Part shown: one piece after another, positions 53,379-62,703 of the stretch
How the letters are laid out: every line of letters starts with the position of its first letter
Numbering within the stretch: the stretch's first letter is position 1
Assembly: GCA_019186945.1 (NCBI GenBank)
Contig: JABAQJ010000002.1
Span: forward strand, 62,001 to 126,000
Reading direction: 5' to 3'
Source: Gemmatimonadaceae bacterium
GTDB lineage: Bacteria; Gemmatimonadota; Gemmatimonadetes; Gemmatimonadales; Gemmatimonadaceae
Length of the DNA stretch: 64,000 nt
Made by a program: the position numbers and the translations under genes
The notes under the pieces: generated by a model
Told to the model about the DNA's origin: nothing
The model's input: only the letters and a program-made list of their open reading frames with translations
Database searches by the model: none

Positions 53379-53812
53379 GGCTCATGCGACCCATCCCCCT
53401 TGCGTTGCTCGCCGTCGTCCTCACGTCATCGATCGGTCCGTCGACCGTTCACGCCCAACTCGCGCGTCACGATCGCGAAGCGGTTGTGCCTGGCGGTCCG
53501 CTACTTCCCATAGGCGTCCTGAAGCGGGCGACGGCGCGTGCCGTGTTCGAGGCGCGACCAAAGGGCAGCATCCACGAGCGATCGGAACACGACGCTCCGC
53601 CCACGCTCCAACCCCAGGGCACCGACGGCGGCAACCGTGGACGGAACGTGCTGATAGGCGCGATCGCGGGAGCGGCCGCAGGCGCGGTGGCGACTGCCAG
53701 TGTGTGCGGCGACAACGATGGTTCCTGCCTCTTCTCACCGGCCATCCTGTTCCCAATCGGAGGAGCGGCAGCAGGCATGCTGATCGCGTTACTGCTGACA
53801 CCAGTGCGCTGA
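53375..53812 (+). CDS. Small exported glycine-zipper-like protein
   Basis: This 145-residue protein has a signal peptide (about residues 1-28, ending TVHAQ), a charged middle and a C-terminal hydrophobic hairpin. The hairpin has two Gly/Ala-rich helices (VLIGAIAGAAAGAVATA and PIGGAAAGMLIALLL) split by CGDNDGSC. GTG at 53375 overlaps the protease stop by 4 bases; ATG at 53384 is an alternative. The link to the protease is positional, perhaps as an outer-membrane or anchoring partner. No function is known. Confidence 0.65.
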   Translation: MRLMRPIPLALLAVVLTSSIGPSTVHAQLARHDREAVVPGGPLLPIGVLKRATARAVFEARPKGSIHERSEHDAPPTLQPQGTDGGNRGRNVLIGAIAGAAAGAVATASVCGDNDGSCLFSPAILFPIGGAAAGMLIALLLTPVR

Positions 53813-53912
53813 GACAAGTCAGCTCCGATGCGTGGCTCGATGGCGCGAGCGCCAGAGCCGAGTGAAGATCGCGACCTGCCGACAGCGCGGTCGCACGCGG
53901 GCCGGCCAGCCG

Positions 53913-55574
53913 TCAGGCAACTTCGCTGGCGATGGCGCGGCCCGCTTCCCGTCCGGATAACAGGCAGCCTCCAAGGAAGGTTCCTTCGAGAGCTGCATTG
54001 CCGTGCATCCCTCCTCCCCCGAATCCCGCGACCTCACCGGCGGCAAACAGGCCGGGGATGGGCTGGCCGTCGCTCGCCAGCACTCGGCAGGACAAGTCGG
54101 TGCGCAGTCCGCCGAGGGTCTTCCGCGTGAGAACGGAGAGCCGCACCGCGATCAACGGTCCGGCACTCGGGTCGAGCAGCCGGTGCGGGCTCACGGTGCG
54201 AATCCAGTGGTCTCCCCGGTAAGCCCGTGCGGCGCGAATGGCGGCGATCTGCGCGTCCTTGCCGAACGGGTTGTCGAGCTGGGCATCGCGGGCACTGATC
54301 TCATGCGCGATCGTGTCTGCATCCAGTTGCGGCTGATTGCCAGTCAGCGCGTTCATGCGACCCACGAGCCGATCCAGACGCGACTCGGTGATGAAGTCCG
54401 TGCCTTTCTCCAGGAAAGCCCGGACCGGCTCGGGAATCGCTGCCGTCGCCCGGCGCAAAACCTGGAACCACCGTTTGCTGGTGAGGTCCGGGTTCTGTTC
54501 AGACCCGGAAAGGGCGAACTCCTTCCGGACGATGCGGCTGGTCAGGATAAACCACGAGTGATCGAAGCCCGTCGTGCGGAGGTACGCCAACGTACCTGAC
54601 GTGTCGAACCCGGGATAGAACGGCGGCGGGAGTCGCCGCCCGTGCGCGTCGAGCCACAGCGACGACGGTCCGGGAAGGATGCGAATGCCGTGATCGGGCC
54701 AAATCGGATCCCAGTTCGCCACGCCATCGACGTAGTGCCACATCCGATCCCGGTTGACTACCGATGCGCCAGCAGCCTCGGCCACCGCCAGCATCAACCC
54801 GTCGACGTGGTGAGGAACCCCACTGAGCATCCGGGCTGGGGGCTCACCCATGCGCGCTGGCCAGTTCTGTCGCACGAGGTCGGGATTTCCGCCGATCCCG
54901 CCAGACGTAACTATCACGGCCCCGGCCGAGAGTTCGAACTCGCCAGCCACCGCACGAGAGCTTCTGGCTCCGCGAGGGACCGCACTCGGTTCCAGGACAT
55001 CGCCGCGGACACCACACACGACGCCATTGGTGCGAATCAGCGATGTAACGCGGTGGCGGAACTTCAGGACGATCCTGCCGCGACGCTCGGCATCCTTGAC
55101 ACGTTCGATGAATGGATCGAGCAGTCCCGGTCCAGTTCCCCAGGTAATGTGGAAGCGCGGCACCGAGTTCCCTCGACCGGTGGCGTTGCAGCCACCGCGC
55201 TCTGCCCATCCTACCACGGGAAAGAACCGGATCCCGCGCGCACGCAACCAGGATCTCGCTTCGCCAGCGGCGAAATCCACGAACGACTCCGCCCACTGGC
55301 GCGGCAAGTCGTCCTCAGCGCGATCGAACGCGGCCGTTCCCAACCAATCGGACAGGGCCAGCTCGCGCGAATCGCGGATCCCCATGCGACGCTGCTCAGG
55401 CGTATCGACTAGAAACACTCCGCCGAATGACCAGAATGCCTGACCACCGATCGATTGCTCCGGTTCCTGGTCAACCAGAATGACGCGTCGGCCGGCGTCC
55501 GCGAGCTCGCCGGCCGCAACCAGCCCGGCGAGGCCGCATCCAACGACGATGACATCGGCATTTTCCTGAGACAC
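53913..55574 (-). CDS. FAD-dependent dehydrogenase (fumarate reductase/KsdD-like)
   Basis: This 553-residue flavoprotein has the FAD motif VIVVGCGLAGLVAAGELADA at the start. It has an SIGGQAFWSFGG segment, VIVTSGGIGGNPDLVRQNW and the C-terminal GLFAAGEVAGFGGGGMHGNA (FAD-binding region near the isoalloxazine). The family includes 3-ketosteroid delta-1-dehydrogenase and fumarate reductases. I start at the GTG at 55574 because GGAGG lies 5 bases upstream; an ATG at 55589 is the alternative. No steroid genes are near, so the substrate is open. The convergent neighbour is the small glycine-zipper gene. Confidence 0.88.
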   Translation of the reverse strand: MSQENADVIVVGCGLAGLVAAGELADAGRRVILVDQEPEQSIGGQAFWSFGGVFLVDTPEQRRMGIRDSRELALSDWLGTAAFDRAEDDLPRQWAESFVDFAAGEARSWLRARGIRFFPVVGWAERGGCNATGRGNSVPRFHITWGTGPGLLDPFIERVKDAERRGRIVLKFRHRVTSLIRTNGVVCGVRGDVLEPSAVPRGARSSRAVAGEFELSAGAVIVTSGGIGGNPDLVRQNWPARMGEPPARMLSGVPHHVDGLMLAVAEAAGASVVNRDRMWHYVDGVANWDPIWPDHGIRILPGPSSLWLDAHGRRLPPPFYPGFDTSGTLAYLRTTGFDHSWFILTSRIVRKEFALSGSEQNPDLTSKRWFQVLRRATAAIPEPVRAFLEKGTDFITESRLDRLVGRMNALTGNQPQLDADTIAHEISARDAQLDNPFGKDAQIAAIRAARAYRGDHWIRTVSPHRLLDPSAGPLIAVRLSVLTRKTLGGLRTDLSCRVLASDGQPIPGLFAAGEVAGFGGGGMHGNAALEGTFLGGCLLSGREAGRAIASEVA

Positions 55575-55994
55575 GCATACCTCCCGCATGGAAAAAGAAC
55601 TCACGGACGCTCGGGAAACCCTGCACGACACGTCAGACGTCCCGGCCGCCTTCGCGATCGGTCCTGAGCAACTGTCGTCGTCCAGCGTCCGATCGCAGCC
55701 AACGCAACGCCGGGAGCGGTGCACGCTGCTACGTCTTGCCGAGCGATCAATTGCCGAGGCAAGCCCCTGCGGCGTCCGTGCACCCCTTGGCCGACCGACG
55801 AGTGGAACGGGCACGTCGCGCACCATTGCCAGACGAGACTGATGATGCTCCATTTCCCAACGCCGGGACAGCCCTGCAGATGTTGTTCCCGGGACCGTGC
55901 GTCGGGGTCCGCGGCATCGTTCAGCAACGGGATCGATTGTGCAGTCGTTGCTCAGATCGTCCAACTCGCTGCGGATCCGCTATCGTGCCGACAG
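55575..55994. other. Divergent intergenic region, no gene seen
   Basis: The 420 bases between the divergent dehydrogenase and GH9 genes contain open frames only as GC-rich shadows. A possible -10 (TATCGT at 55983-55988) lies 6 bases before the GH9 ATG. I see no repeat, hairpin or small RNA that I would defend. Confidence 0.5.
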
Positions 55995-57812
55995 ATGCCC
56001 AACGCCAGAATGCTCTCGATCGCGGCCTTCGCGCTCGCCATCGTAGTGGGGAGCGCCAGCGCGACGACGTTGCGTGCGCAGGACAGCGCGACCGTTTTCA
56101 TCCGCATCAACCAGCTTGGCTACCGTCCGGACGCTCCAAAGGTCGCGGTCGTTTGCAGCCTCGATGAGCGCGCGATCGGCGGGTTCGCTGTAGCGGACGA
56201 AAGCGGGAGGGCAGTGCATGTGAGTCGTGCCACGACGTCGGGCGCATTCGCCGGCTGCCGTCGCACATTTCGCCTCGACTTCTCGTCTTTGCGTAAGCCG
56301 GGGCGCTACGTGGTGACTACTGGCCGCGCTCGATCGCGACCCTTCCGCATCGGTGCTGACGTCTATGCCGGGGCGGCTGACACGCTGCTGTACTACATGC
56401 GGCAGCAACGCTCGGGATACAATCCGCTCTTTCGCACGACGGTGCACCAGCGGGATGGGATAGTGGTCGACGACACCGTGCGCGGTGAACGCTTCGTGCC
56501 GGTCGCTGGTGGCTGGGCCGACGCATCCGACTACCTGCAGTACGTCGCGACATCCGCGAACGCGACCTTCGTAATGCTCATGGCGTTTCGCGATCACTCA
56601 GAGGCATTCGGGGATCGTTTCCAGGGCTCGGGAGACGCTGGCAGCAACGGCCTTGCCGACGTACTGGACGAAGCGCGTCATGGCCTCGATTGGCTGCTTC
56701 GGATGTTCCCGTCAGACTCTGAGATGTTCAATCAGGTGGGCGACGACCGCGACCACACATATGCCGATCTGCCCCCGACGGATTCCTCCGACTACGGCTG
56801 GGGAAAGGGTAAGGAGCGACCCGTGTATCCGTGCACGGGAGGGCCGCAGGGACTCTATAGGTACCGGAATCGCTCGACAGGCTACGCATCCACGGCAGGC
56901 AAGTATGCGGCGGCCTTCGCGCTGGGGGCCTCGTTGTATCTGGAGCGCGACACGGCACTGGCATCGCTGCTGAAGCGAAAGGCACGGGCAGCCTACGCAC
57001 TCGGCAAGCGAGAGCCTGGCGTGTGTCAGACCGCGCCGGGCCAAGCTCCCTACTTCTATGAGGAAGACAACTGGGTAGACGACATGGAACTGGGTGCGTC
57101 GCAGCTGTACGCGCTCACGCGGGAGCAGCACTTCCTTCGAGATGCCGTGTCGTTCGCTTCCCGGGAACCGATGACACCGTGGATGGGTGCCGACACCGCG
57201 CGTCACTATCAGTGGTATCCATGGCACAACAACGGGCACTACGAGACGTGGCGCCACGCTTCTCCGAGCGAACGTCGCACCCTCGCGATGTACTACCGGA
57301 AGGGCCTGGAGGCCGTGGCCGCCCGCGCGGTAGACAATGGGTTCCGCGTCGGCATCCCGTTCATCTGGTGCTCGAACAACCTCATGACGTCGTTCGCAAC
57401 GCAGGCACTCCTGTACCGCCGGATGACAGGCGACACGGAGTTTCGAGAGTTCGAGCAGGCGGCATTCGACTGGCTGTTCGGCGTGAACCCATGGGGCGTG
57501 TCGATGATCGTCGGGCTGCCGCATGACGGTATGTTCGCGCGCAATCCGCACTCCGATGTGGCACGGCAACTCGGTATCGAGCTGACGGGCGGGCTGCTGG
57601 ATGGTCCGGTGAACGCTTCGATATTCCGCAGCTTGATCGGCATACGGCTTGTCGAACCGGACGAGTTTGCAGGGTTCAACACCGGCACGGTGGTTTATCA
57701 CGATGACTACGGAGATTATTCGACGAACGAACCCATCATGGACGGTACCGCCAACCTCGCGTACCTCCTGGCAGCCATGTCGGCTCCGCAGGACGGTGGC
57801 CAACGCAGGTGA
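55995..57812 (+). CDS. Glycoside hydrolase family 9 protein (endoglucanase-type)
   Basis: This 605-residue protein has a signal peptide (about residues 1-28, ending LRAQ) and an N-terminal Ig-like CelD_N domain (FIRINQLGYRPDAPKVAVV). The GH9 (alpha/alpha)6 barrel holds the Asp pair D176 and D179 in GGWADASDYLQY. The general acid is Glu579 in STNEPIMDGTANLAYL. A Gly/Ser change in the usual DAGD motif and a HNNGHYETWRH segment are noted. Cellulose or another beta-glucan is the usual substrate, but GH9 also includes exo-glucosaminidases. No CBM or dockerin is visible. Confidence 0.9.
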   Translation: MPNARMLSIAAFALAIVVGSASATTLRAQDSATVFIRINQLGYRPDAPKVAVVCSLDERAIGGFAVADESGRAVHVSRATTSGAFAGCRRTFRLDFSSLRKPGRYVVTTGRARSRPFRIGADVYAGAADTLLYYMRQQRSGYNPLFRTTVHQRDGIVVDDTVRGERFVPVAGGWADASDYLQYVATSANATFVMLMAFRDHSEAFGDRFQGSGDAGSNGLADVLDEARHGLDWLLRMFPSDSEMFNQVGDDRDHTYADLPPTDSSDYGWGKGKERPVYPCTGGPQGLYRYRNRSTGYASTAGKYAAAFALGASLYLERDTALASLLKRKARAAYALGKREPGVCQTAPGQAPYFYEEDNWVDDMELGASQLYALTREQHFLRDAVSFASREPMTPWMGADTARHYQWYPWHNNGHYETWRHASPSERRTLAMYYRKGLEAVAARAVDNGFRVGIPFIWCSNNLMTSFATQALLYRRMTGDTEFREFEQAAFDWLFGVNPWGVSMIVGLPHDGMFARNPHSDVARQLGIELTGGLLDGPVNASIFRSLIGIRLVEPDEFAGFNTGTVVYHDDYGDYSTNEPIMDGTANLAYLLAAMSAPQDGGQRR

Positions 57813-57926
57813 AGCGCCCTTGATCGTCGACCGAGGGGCACGCCATCTTCCGATTTCCGGTACGCGATGCCTGTACGCTCCGCGTACGCCGCAACCTGGA
57901 CGACGAAGGCGACAGTCGGAGGAGTG

Positions 57927-58178
57927 ATGGACGAATTCAAGGTGAGCGCTGCCGACCTCAAGGCGAAGCTCAAGGAACTCATTCGCGAGGGCAACGTCCG
58001 GCGGGTCATCGTGAGAAACCCCGAAGGGCGAACGCTGCTCGACATGCCATTGAGCGCGGGCCTGGCCGGCGCCCTGCTGCTGCCGCTGTGGACTGCCGTC
58101 GGAGCAATCGTCGCGCTGGCCGGGAGCTTCACGATCGCCGTGGAGCGCGATCCGGGTACGTCCATCAGGAAGCCGTGA
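57927..58178 (+). CDS. DUF4342-like small membrane-associated protein
   Basis: This 83-residue protein matches DUF4342: DEFKVSAADLKAKLKELIRE, NVRRVIVRNPEGRTLLDMPL and a final hydrophobic helix. I start at the ATG at 57927 with GGAGGAG just upstream. The gene lies 16 bases before the reductase gene. No function is known for the family. Confidence 0.8.
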   Translation: MDEFKVSAADLKAKLKELIREGNVRRVIVRNPEGRTLLDMPLSAGLAGALLLPLWTAVGAIVALAGSFTIAVERDPGTSIRKP

Positions 58179-58194
58179 CCAGGCGAGGCAACCC

Positions 58195-59130
58195 GTGAAG
58201 ATTCTGTGTGTCGGCGCCGGCGCAATTGGCGGATACTTCGGGGGACGTCTGCTTCAGGCTGGCTCGGACATCACGTTCCTTCTCCGGCCGCGCCGCACCG
58301 CGCAGATCGACGAGTCCGGACTGATGATCCGGAGCGCGCTGGGTAACGCCACGATTCATCCGGTGCCGCACGTGCGATCGGATTCCATCGACGGATTGTA
58401 CGATCTGGTCATCGTCAGCTGCAAGGCGTACGACCTTGCGGAGGCGATGGCGTCGTTCGCTCCTGCGGTAGGCCCGGGTACGGCGATCCTTCCGCTGCTC
58501 AATGGTATTCGGCACCTCGACGATCTTGCCGATCGATTCGGACGCCGGCAGATCCTCGGCGGCCTGTGCATGATTTCTGCCGCACTGGACGCGAGCGGAG
58601 CGATCGTTCATGTCGGCGAGATGCAGCAGTTGGTCTTCGGTGAGCTCGATGGTCAGCGCTCCGCTCGACTTGCCGCGATCGAGTCCGAGTTTGCCCGAGC
58701 GTCGTTTGTATCCATGGCAAGTACTACGATCCGCCAGGAGCTGTGGGAGAAGTGGATGTTCATCGCTTCCCTTGGCGGGATCAATACGCTGATGCGGGCG
58801 AGCGTGGGTGACATTATCGCCGCCGGCGCGGGCGACCTGGCGCTCGCGATGTACGACGAAGCCGCCGCGGTGGGCGCGGCGCACGGCCATGCGCCGCGTG
58901 AGGCGGCCATGGCAACGTCCCGGCAAATACTCTCCGCGCCAGGGTCGCCTCTCACTGCCTCACTGTTCAAGGATATCGAGCGGGGATCGCGAACGGAGGG
59001 TGAGCACATTATCGGCGACCTCTTTCGTCGCGGCACGGAGGTGGCCGGCGGCACGCCGCTGCTCCGCCTTGCCAGTGCCGCCGTCGCCTCGTACGAAGTG
59101 CGCCGGCAGAGAGAAGGCAGTCCCAGGTGA
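58195..59130 (+). CDS. Ketopantoate reductase family protein
   Basis: This 311-residue NAD(P)-binding oxidoreductase has ILCVGAGAIGGYFGGRLLQA at the start, VIVSCKAYDL (a likely catalytic-site Lys) and WEKWMFIASLGGINTLMRAS. In PanE the catalytic Lys is followed four residues on by an Asn; here that position reads Ile. True ketopantoate reduction is therefore not certain. It begins with GTG, 16 bases after the DUF4342 gene. No other panthothenate genes are present. Confidence 0.82.
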   Translation: MKILCVGAGAIGGYFGGRLLQAGSDITFLLRPRRTAQIDESGLMIRSALGNATIHPVPHVRSDSIDGLYDLVIVSCKAYDLAEAMASFAPAVGPGTAILPLLNGIRHLDDLADRFGRRQILGGLCMISAALDASGAIVHVGEMQQLVFGELDGQRSARLAAIESEFARASFVSMASTTIRQELWEKWMFIASLGGINTLMRASVGDIIAAGAGDLALAMYDEAAAVGAAHGHAPREAAMATSRQILSAPGSPLTASLFKDIERGSRTEGEHIIGDLFRRGTEVAGGTPLLRLASAAVASYEVRRQREGSPR

Positions 59131-59302
59131 CGGGACCGGCAATGACTGCACAGCTCAAACGACTCGAACGTCGTCGCCCCACGGCACTGAAACGCGATTG
59201 GGACCAGCGAATGCCTCGGTGATGCACTCCATGTTGCGGGGAGACTCTTGTCAGCATTCCAACTCGTGCTTCTATTCAGCCGTCCCCGATGGCGAGGCCT
59301 GT

Positions 59303-60538
59303 GTGCGACTGGTGGTTTGTGTACTCCTTTCCATCCTTCCGGCGGCCGGCGCCTCAGCGCAGCGACCGGCGCGAGCCACGGCGGCGACCACGCCGTACGT
59401 CCCCAGTGAGGTCTGGGAACACCGGATCCCTGACGCGGCTGGCATGGATGCCGGTCGCCTGTCGGTAGCGATCGATTTCGCGAGAACGCACGAAGCGAAG
59501 GCGCCGCGCGACATGGCGGAGTCACACTACCGGAGTTTTGGACGCGAACCTTTCGGCGAGGGCATCGGCCCATTCAAGGCGCGCGGCGAACCGACGGGAG
59601 TCGTGCTGCGCGGCGGATATGTTATCGCCACCTGGGGCGAACCCGATCGCGTCGACATGACGCATAGCGTCACCAAGAGCTTCCTGTCGGCTACGTTAGG
59701 CATGGCGTACGATCGAGGCCTGATCCGCTCGGTGCGCGACACCGTGTGGAAGGCGATGGCGCCGATCTACCGGTTGCGGCTGCGGGCACCGGACGAACCG
59801 GGGACGTCACTCGGTCAGGCGATGTTCCTCGATCCGTTCGATACCCCGCACAATCGCACCATCCTCTGGGACGACTTGCTCCGCCAGACCAGCGACTGGG
59901 AAGGTACGCTGTGGGGCAAACCGGACTGGGCTGATCGCCCATCCGCAAGTCCAGCGCAATGGGCATCGCGCCGGCGTCATGCACCCGGCACGGCGTACGA
60001 GTACAACGACGTGCGCGTGAACGTGCTGGCGCTGGCGGCAACCAACGTCTGGCGGAGACCGCTCCCCGAAATCCTGCGTGACTCGCTCATGGACCGGATC
60101 GGAGCATCGCGAACGTGGCGCTGGAACGGTTATTACAACGCGTGGATCACGCTCGATGGCCGTCCGGTGCAGGTCGTGTCGGGCGGCGGCCACTGGGGCG
60201 GCGGCATGTTCATCAACGCCTGGGACATGGCCCGCTTCGGACTGCTGACGCTGCGCCGCGGCGTCTGGGGAAGCACACGTCTCCTGTCGGAGGAATGGGT
60301 GACGATGTCGCTCACGCCGACAGGTCCGCAACCGACCTACGGCTACATGAACTGGTTCCTGAACACCAACCGCAAGTGGATGCCCAGCGCTCCGGCATCC
60401 GCGTTCGGGCACGTGGGCAACGGCACCAACCTGATCTTCGTCTCGCCGGAGCAGGATCTGGTGGTCGTCGTACGGTGGATCGATAACGCTGCGATCGACG
60501 AGTTCCTGGGCAAGATCCTGGCGTCCATCGTCGAGTGA
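59303..60538 (+). CDS. Secreted serine hydrolase (beta-lactamase/PBP-like, class C fold)
   Basis: This 411-residue protein has a signal peptide at its N-terminus (VRLVVCVLLSILPAAGASAQ). It has the active-site SxxK in MTHSVTKSFL, the YxN in YEYNDVRVN and a HVGNG box in place of KTG. That pattern fits class C beta-lactamase-like esterases and peptidases (S12), not a true penicillinase. I start at the GTG at 59303, with GAGG 5 bases upstream; an ATG at 59222 would place the signal peptide inside the protein. No neighbouring gene points to a substrate. Confidence 0.85.
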   Translation: MRLVVCVLLSILPAAGASAQRPARATAATTPYVPSEVWEHRIPDAAGMDAGRLSVAIDFARTHEAKAPRDMAESHYRSFGREPFGEGIGPFKARGEPTGVVLRGGYVIATWGEPDRVDMTHSVTKSFLSATLGMAYDRGLIRSVRDTVWKAMAPIYRLRLRAPDEPGTSLGQAMFLDPFDTPHNRTILWDDLLRQTSDWEGTLWGKPDWADRPSASPAQWASRRRHAPGTAYEYNDVRVNVLALAATNVWRRPLPEILRDSLMDRIGASRTWRWNGYYNAWITLDGRPVQVVSGGGHWGGGMFINAWDMARFGLLTLRRGVWGSTRLLSEEWVTMSLTPTGPQPTYGYMNWFLNTNRKWMPSAPASAFGHVGNGTNLIFVSPEQDLVVVVRWIDNAAIDEFLGKILASIVE

Positions 60539-60632
60539 CCGGCATGCACGAACCTTTCCGCGCAGTGGCGGATACGTTCGTCAGCGCCGAGCGCCCGATC
60601 GAACACTGTCCTGTTTCCAAGACCAGGGATCC

Positions 60633-61169
60633 ATGAGCACCGAACCGCAATCGTCCGATGTCAAGTCAGTGAGCGCGACGCACACCGAAGTCGCCGTCCT
60701 CGCCGGAGGCTGCTTCTGGGGTGTGGAGGAGATTCTTCGCGACGTTCCCGGCGTGCTAGATACGGAAGTAGGCTACACTGGGGGGTGGCTGGAAAATCCG
60801 ACGTATCACGACACCCACGACAGCAAGTCGGGTCACGCGGAATCGGTGCGCATCGTGTTTGACCCGACGATCCTGAGATACGAAGAGCTGCTCGAGAACT
60901 GGTTTTTCCGTCTGCACGACCCCACGACGCCGAACCGGCAGGGAAACGACGTCGGCACGCAGTATCGATCGGCCATCTTCCACACGACGACGGAACAGAA
61001 GGAGACTGCGGAACGCGTGAGGGCTCGGGTCGACGCCTCCGGAAAGTGGTCGCGACCGATCACCACGGAGATCGTCCCCGCGTCAACGTGGTACAGCGCG
61101 GAGAGCTACCATCAGGACTATCTGCGGAAGAACCCCGGCGGATACTCCTGCCACTGGCTTCGTCCCTGA
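60633..61169 (+). CDS. msrA: Peptide methionine sulfoxide reductase MsrA
   Basis: This 178-residue enzyme repairs methionine S-sulfoxide. The GCFWG catalytic motif (AGGCFWGVEE, about residues 24-33) and VGYTGGWLENPTYHD are intact. The YRSAIFHTTTEQ segment and YHQDYLRKNPGGYSC at the C-terminus also match the family. No MsrB domain is fused. It is convergent with the DoxX gene. Confidence 0.96.
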   Translation: MSTEPQSSDVKSVSATHTEVAVLAGGCFWGVEEILRDVPGVLDTEVGYTGGWLENPTYHDTHDSKSGHAESVRIVFDPTILRYEELLENWFFRLHDPTTPNRQGNDVGTQYRSAIFHTTTEQKETAERVRARVDASGKWSRPITTEIVPASTWYSAESYHQDYLRKNPGGYSCHWLRP

Positions 61170-61203
61170 AGCTCGGAAAACACCCCGAGCAACACACCGC
61201 CCG

Positions 61204-61632
61204 TCAGGACGACCTCGATCCGCCAATCACGAAGCGCTCCGACCCTAGCAGGAACACGGCAAGGGCGCCGAAGAGGATAAGCGCCTGCAGTTCCACGGCC
61301 CAGCCACCGCCGCCCTCGTTGATGGCGAACACGTCCTTGCGGTGCGCCAGCAGGAGCACCATCGACATGTTCCCCACGATCACCAGCGCCGCCAGCCGCA
61401 CCTTGTAGCCGACGATCATCAACAATGGCGCGACGACTTCGCCCAAATACGCTCCGTATGAAATGAACGCCGGCAATCCCAGATCCGCGAGCGGGTCGGC
61501 GATCCACGCCACTCCGTTCTTCAACTTGGCGACTCCGTGGAAGAGCAAGACAATGGCGACGGCAAGTCGCAGAACGAGGCGACCGGCATCCTGTGAGCCT
61601 TGCGTCGTGCGGTCGGATAGGATCGAAATCAT
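61204..61632 (-). CDS. DoxX-family membrane protein
   Basis: This 142-residue protein has four transmembrane segments and matches DoxX: LVLRLAVAIVLLFHGVAKLK, ISYGAYLGEVVAPLLMIVG and FAINEGGGGWAVELQALIL. I start at the ATG at 61632 because the frame upstream lacks conserved sequence. The family is linked to membrane redox and thiol metabolism, but its reaction is not defined. It lies convergent to msrA, which is also a redox gene; that pairing is only suggestive. Confidence 0.85.
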   Translation of the reverse strand: MISILSDRTTQGSQDAGRLVLRLAVAIVLLFHGVAKLKNGVAWIADPLADLGLPAFISYGAYLGEVVAPLLMIVGYKVRLAALVIVGNMSMVLLLAHRKDVFAINEGGGGWAVELQALILFGALAVFLLGSERFVIGGSRSS

Positions 61633-61813
61633 GGGGGGATCGAAAGTTTTTTGGGGCGACGATCGCCAAGTATCACGTGGATACGCGGGACGCTGGCATT
61701 GAGTTGACGCGCTTCTGCAGCCCCGCGTTAATGGGCGTCGGCATGGAGCAGACTTTGACACCGCTCACGCACTGCGACTCGCATCCGCCGCGCACCCCGA
61801 AATCCCGCCGGCA

Positions 61814-62626
61814 TCAACTCGAAGGCATGACCCCATCAATGAGGGCAGCGGAAACGGTCGACACCAGCGCGTCGAATGCCGGTTTCCCCAGGGCTCGGGA
61901 CGTGATGACGTGATGTTTGATCCGGCTTGCCGCGGTGAGGGGATCCTTGAACAGCGGTCGCACCCGCCATTCCGGACGCAGTCCGTGGCGATCGATCCAG
62001 TACTGGAGCCGCCGCTGACTTACCAGTTCGTCTCCCGGATCCATCAGGATCAGGGTCGGAACCTTGAGCTTGGCCGGGTTCTCCAAAGTGGAGAGTGCAG
62101 CTTCGTAACCGAACAGCGCCGTGTAGGCGGCCATGCTCGTTCCACCATGCGACCGTATCGTCGCCGGCACCGCCGACGGCACCAGAAAACGCCTGCCTAA
62201 CGGGCGGAACGCCAGAACGAGTTTCGTGTGGGGGCGGACGCGAACCGCCGGCGCGAGGAGCACCTGACGACGAAATGGCGGCGGCGGCTCCGAGGTCGCC
62301 ATGCCGTAGGTATGAACGAGCGCGCCAAGACTGAAGCCGAGGAATGTCAGGTCGACGCCACGCTCCGTGGCAAGGTCCGCGGCGACCTGCACCGCGGCGC
62401 GCCAGTCCTCGACCCATGCACGTGTGTCGAGCGTGCGCCACTCCTCGCGCGTGGGCGCGTCGGCGATCGCATCAATGGCATGCCCCCGAAATCGCAGAAC
62501 GATCGCCGTAGCACCTCGCGTCCTCAGTGGCTCGTACAGTTCGCGCAACGCATGGGCTCGCAGGTTCAAACCATGCGCCACGAGTACCACGACTCTGCAC
62601 CTGCCTTGAGCCTCAAGTACGTCCAT
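61814..62626 (-). CDS. Alpha/beta hydrolase
   Basis: This 270-residue protein has the fold's early VVVLVAHGLNLRAHA, the nucleophile elbow LGFSLGALVHTY and LILMDPGDELVSQ, which carries the expected acid. A late HHVITSRALGKPAF supplies a His. There is no signal peptide. It resembles the monoglyceride-lipase-like and YheT-like groups. The start lies in a run of weak candidates; the ATG at 62626 is preferred. The gene runs next to dacB on the same strand. Confidence 0.8.
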   Translation of the reverse strand: MDVLEAQGRCRVVVLVAHGLNLRAHALRELYEPLRTRGATAIVLRFRGHAIDAIADAPTREEWRTLDTRAWVEDWRAAVQVAADLATERGVDLTFLGFSLGALVHTYGMATSEPPPPFRRQVLLAPAVRVRPHTKLVLAFRPLGRRFLVPSAVPATIRSHGGTSMAAYTALFGYEAALSTLENPAKLKVPTLILMDPGDELVSQRRLQYWIDRHGLRPEWRVRPLFKDPLTAASRIKHHVITSRALGKPAFDALVSTVSAALIDGVMPSS

Positions 62627-62703
62627 TCACCATGCCTGTGATGCGTGGCCCGCTCGGCGTCATCGCGGTGGTGTAATCAGCGCCTGACGATGGCTCGGTG
62701 CTA

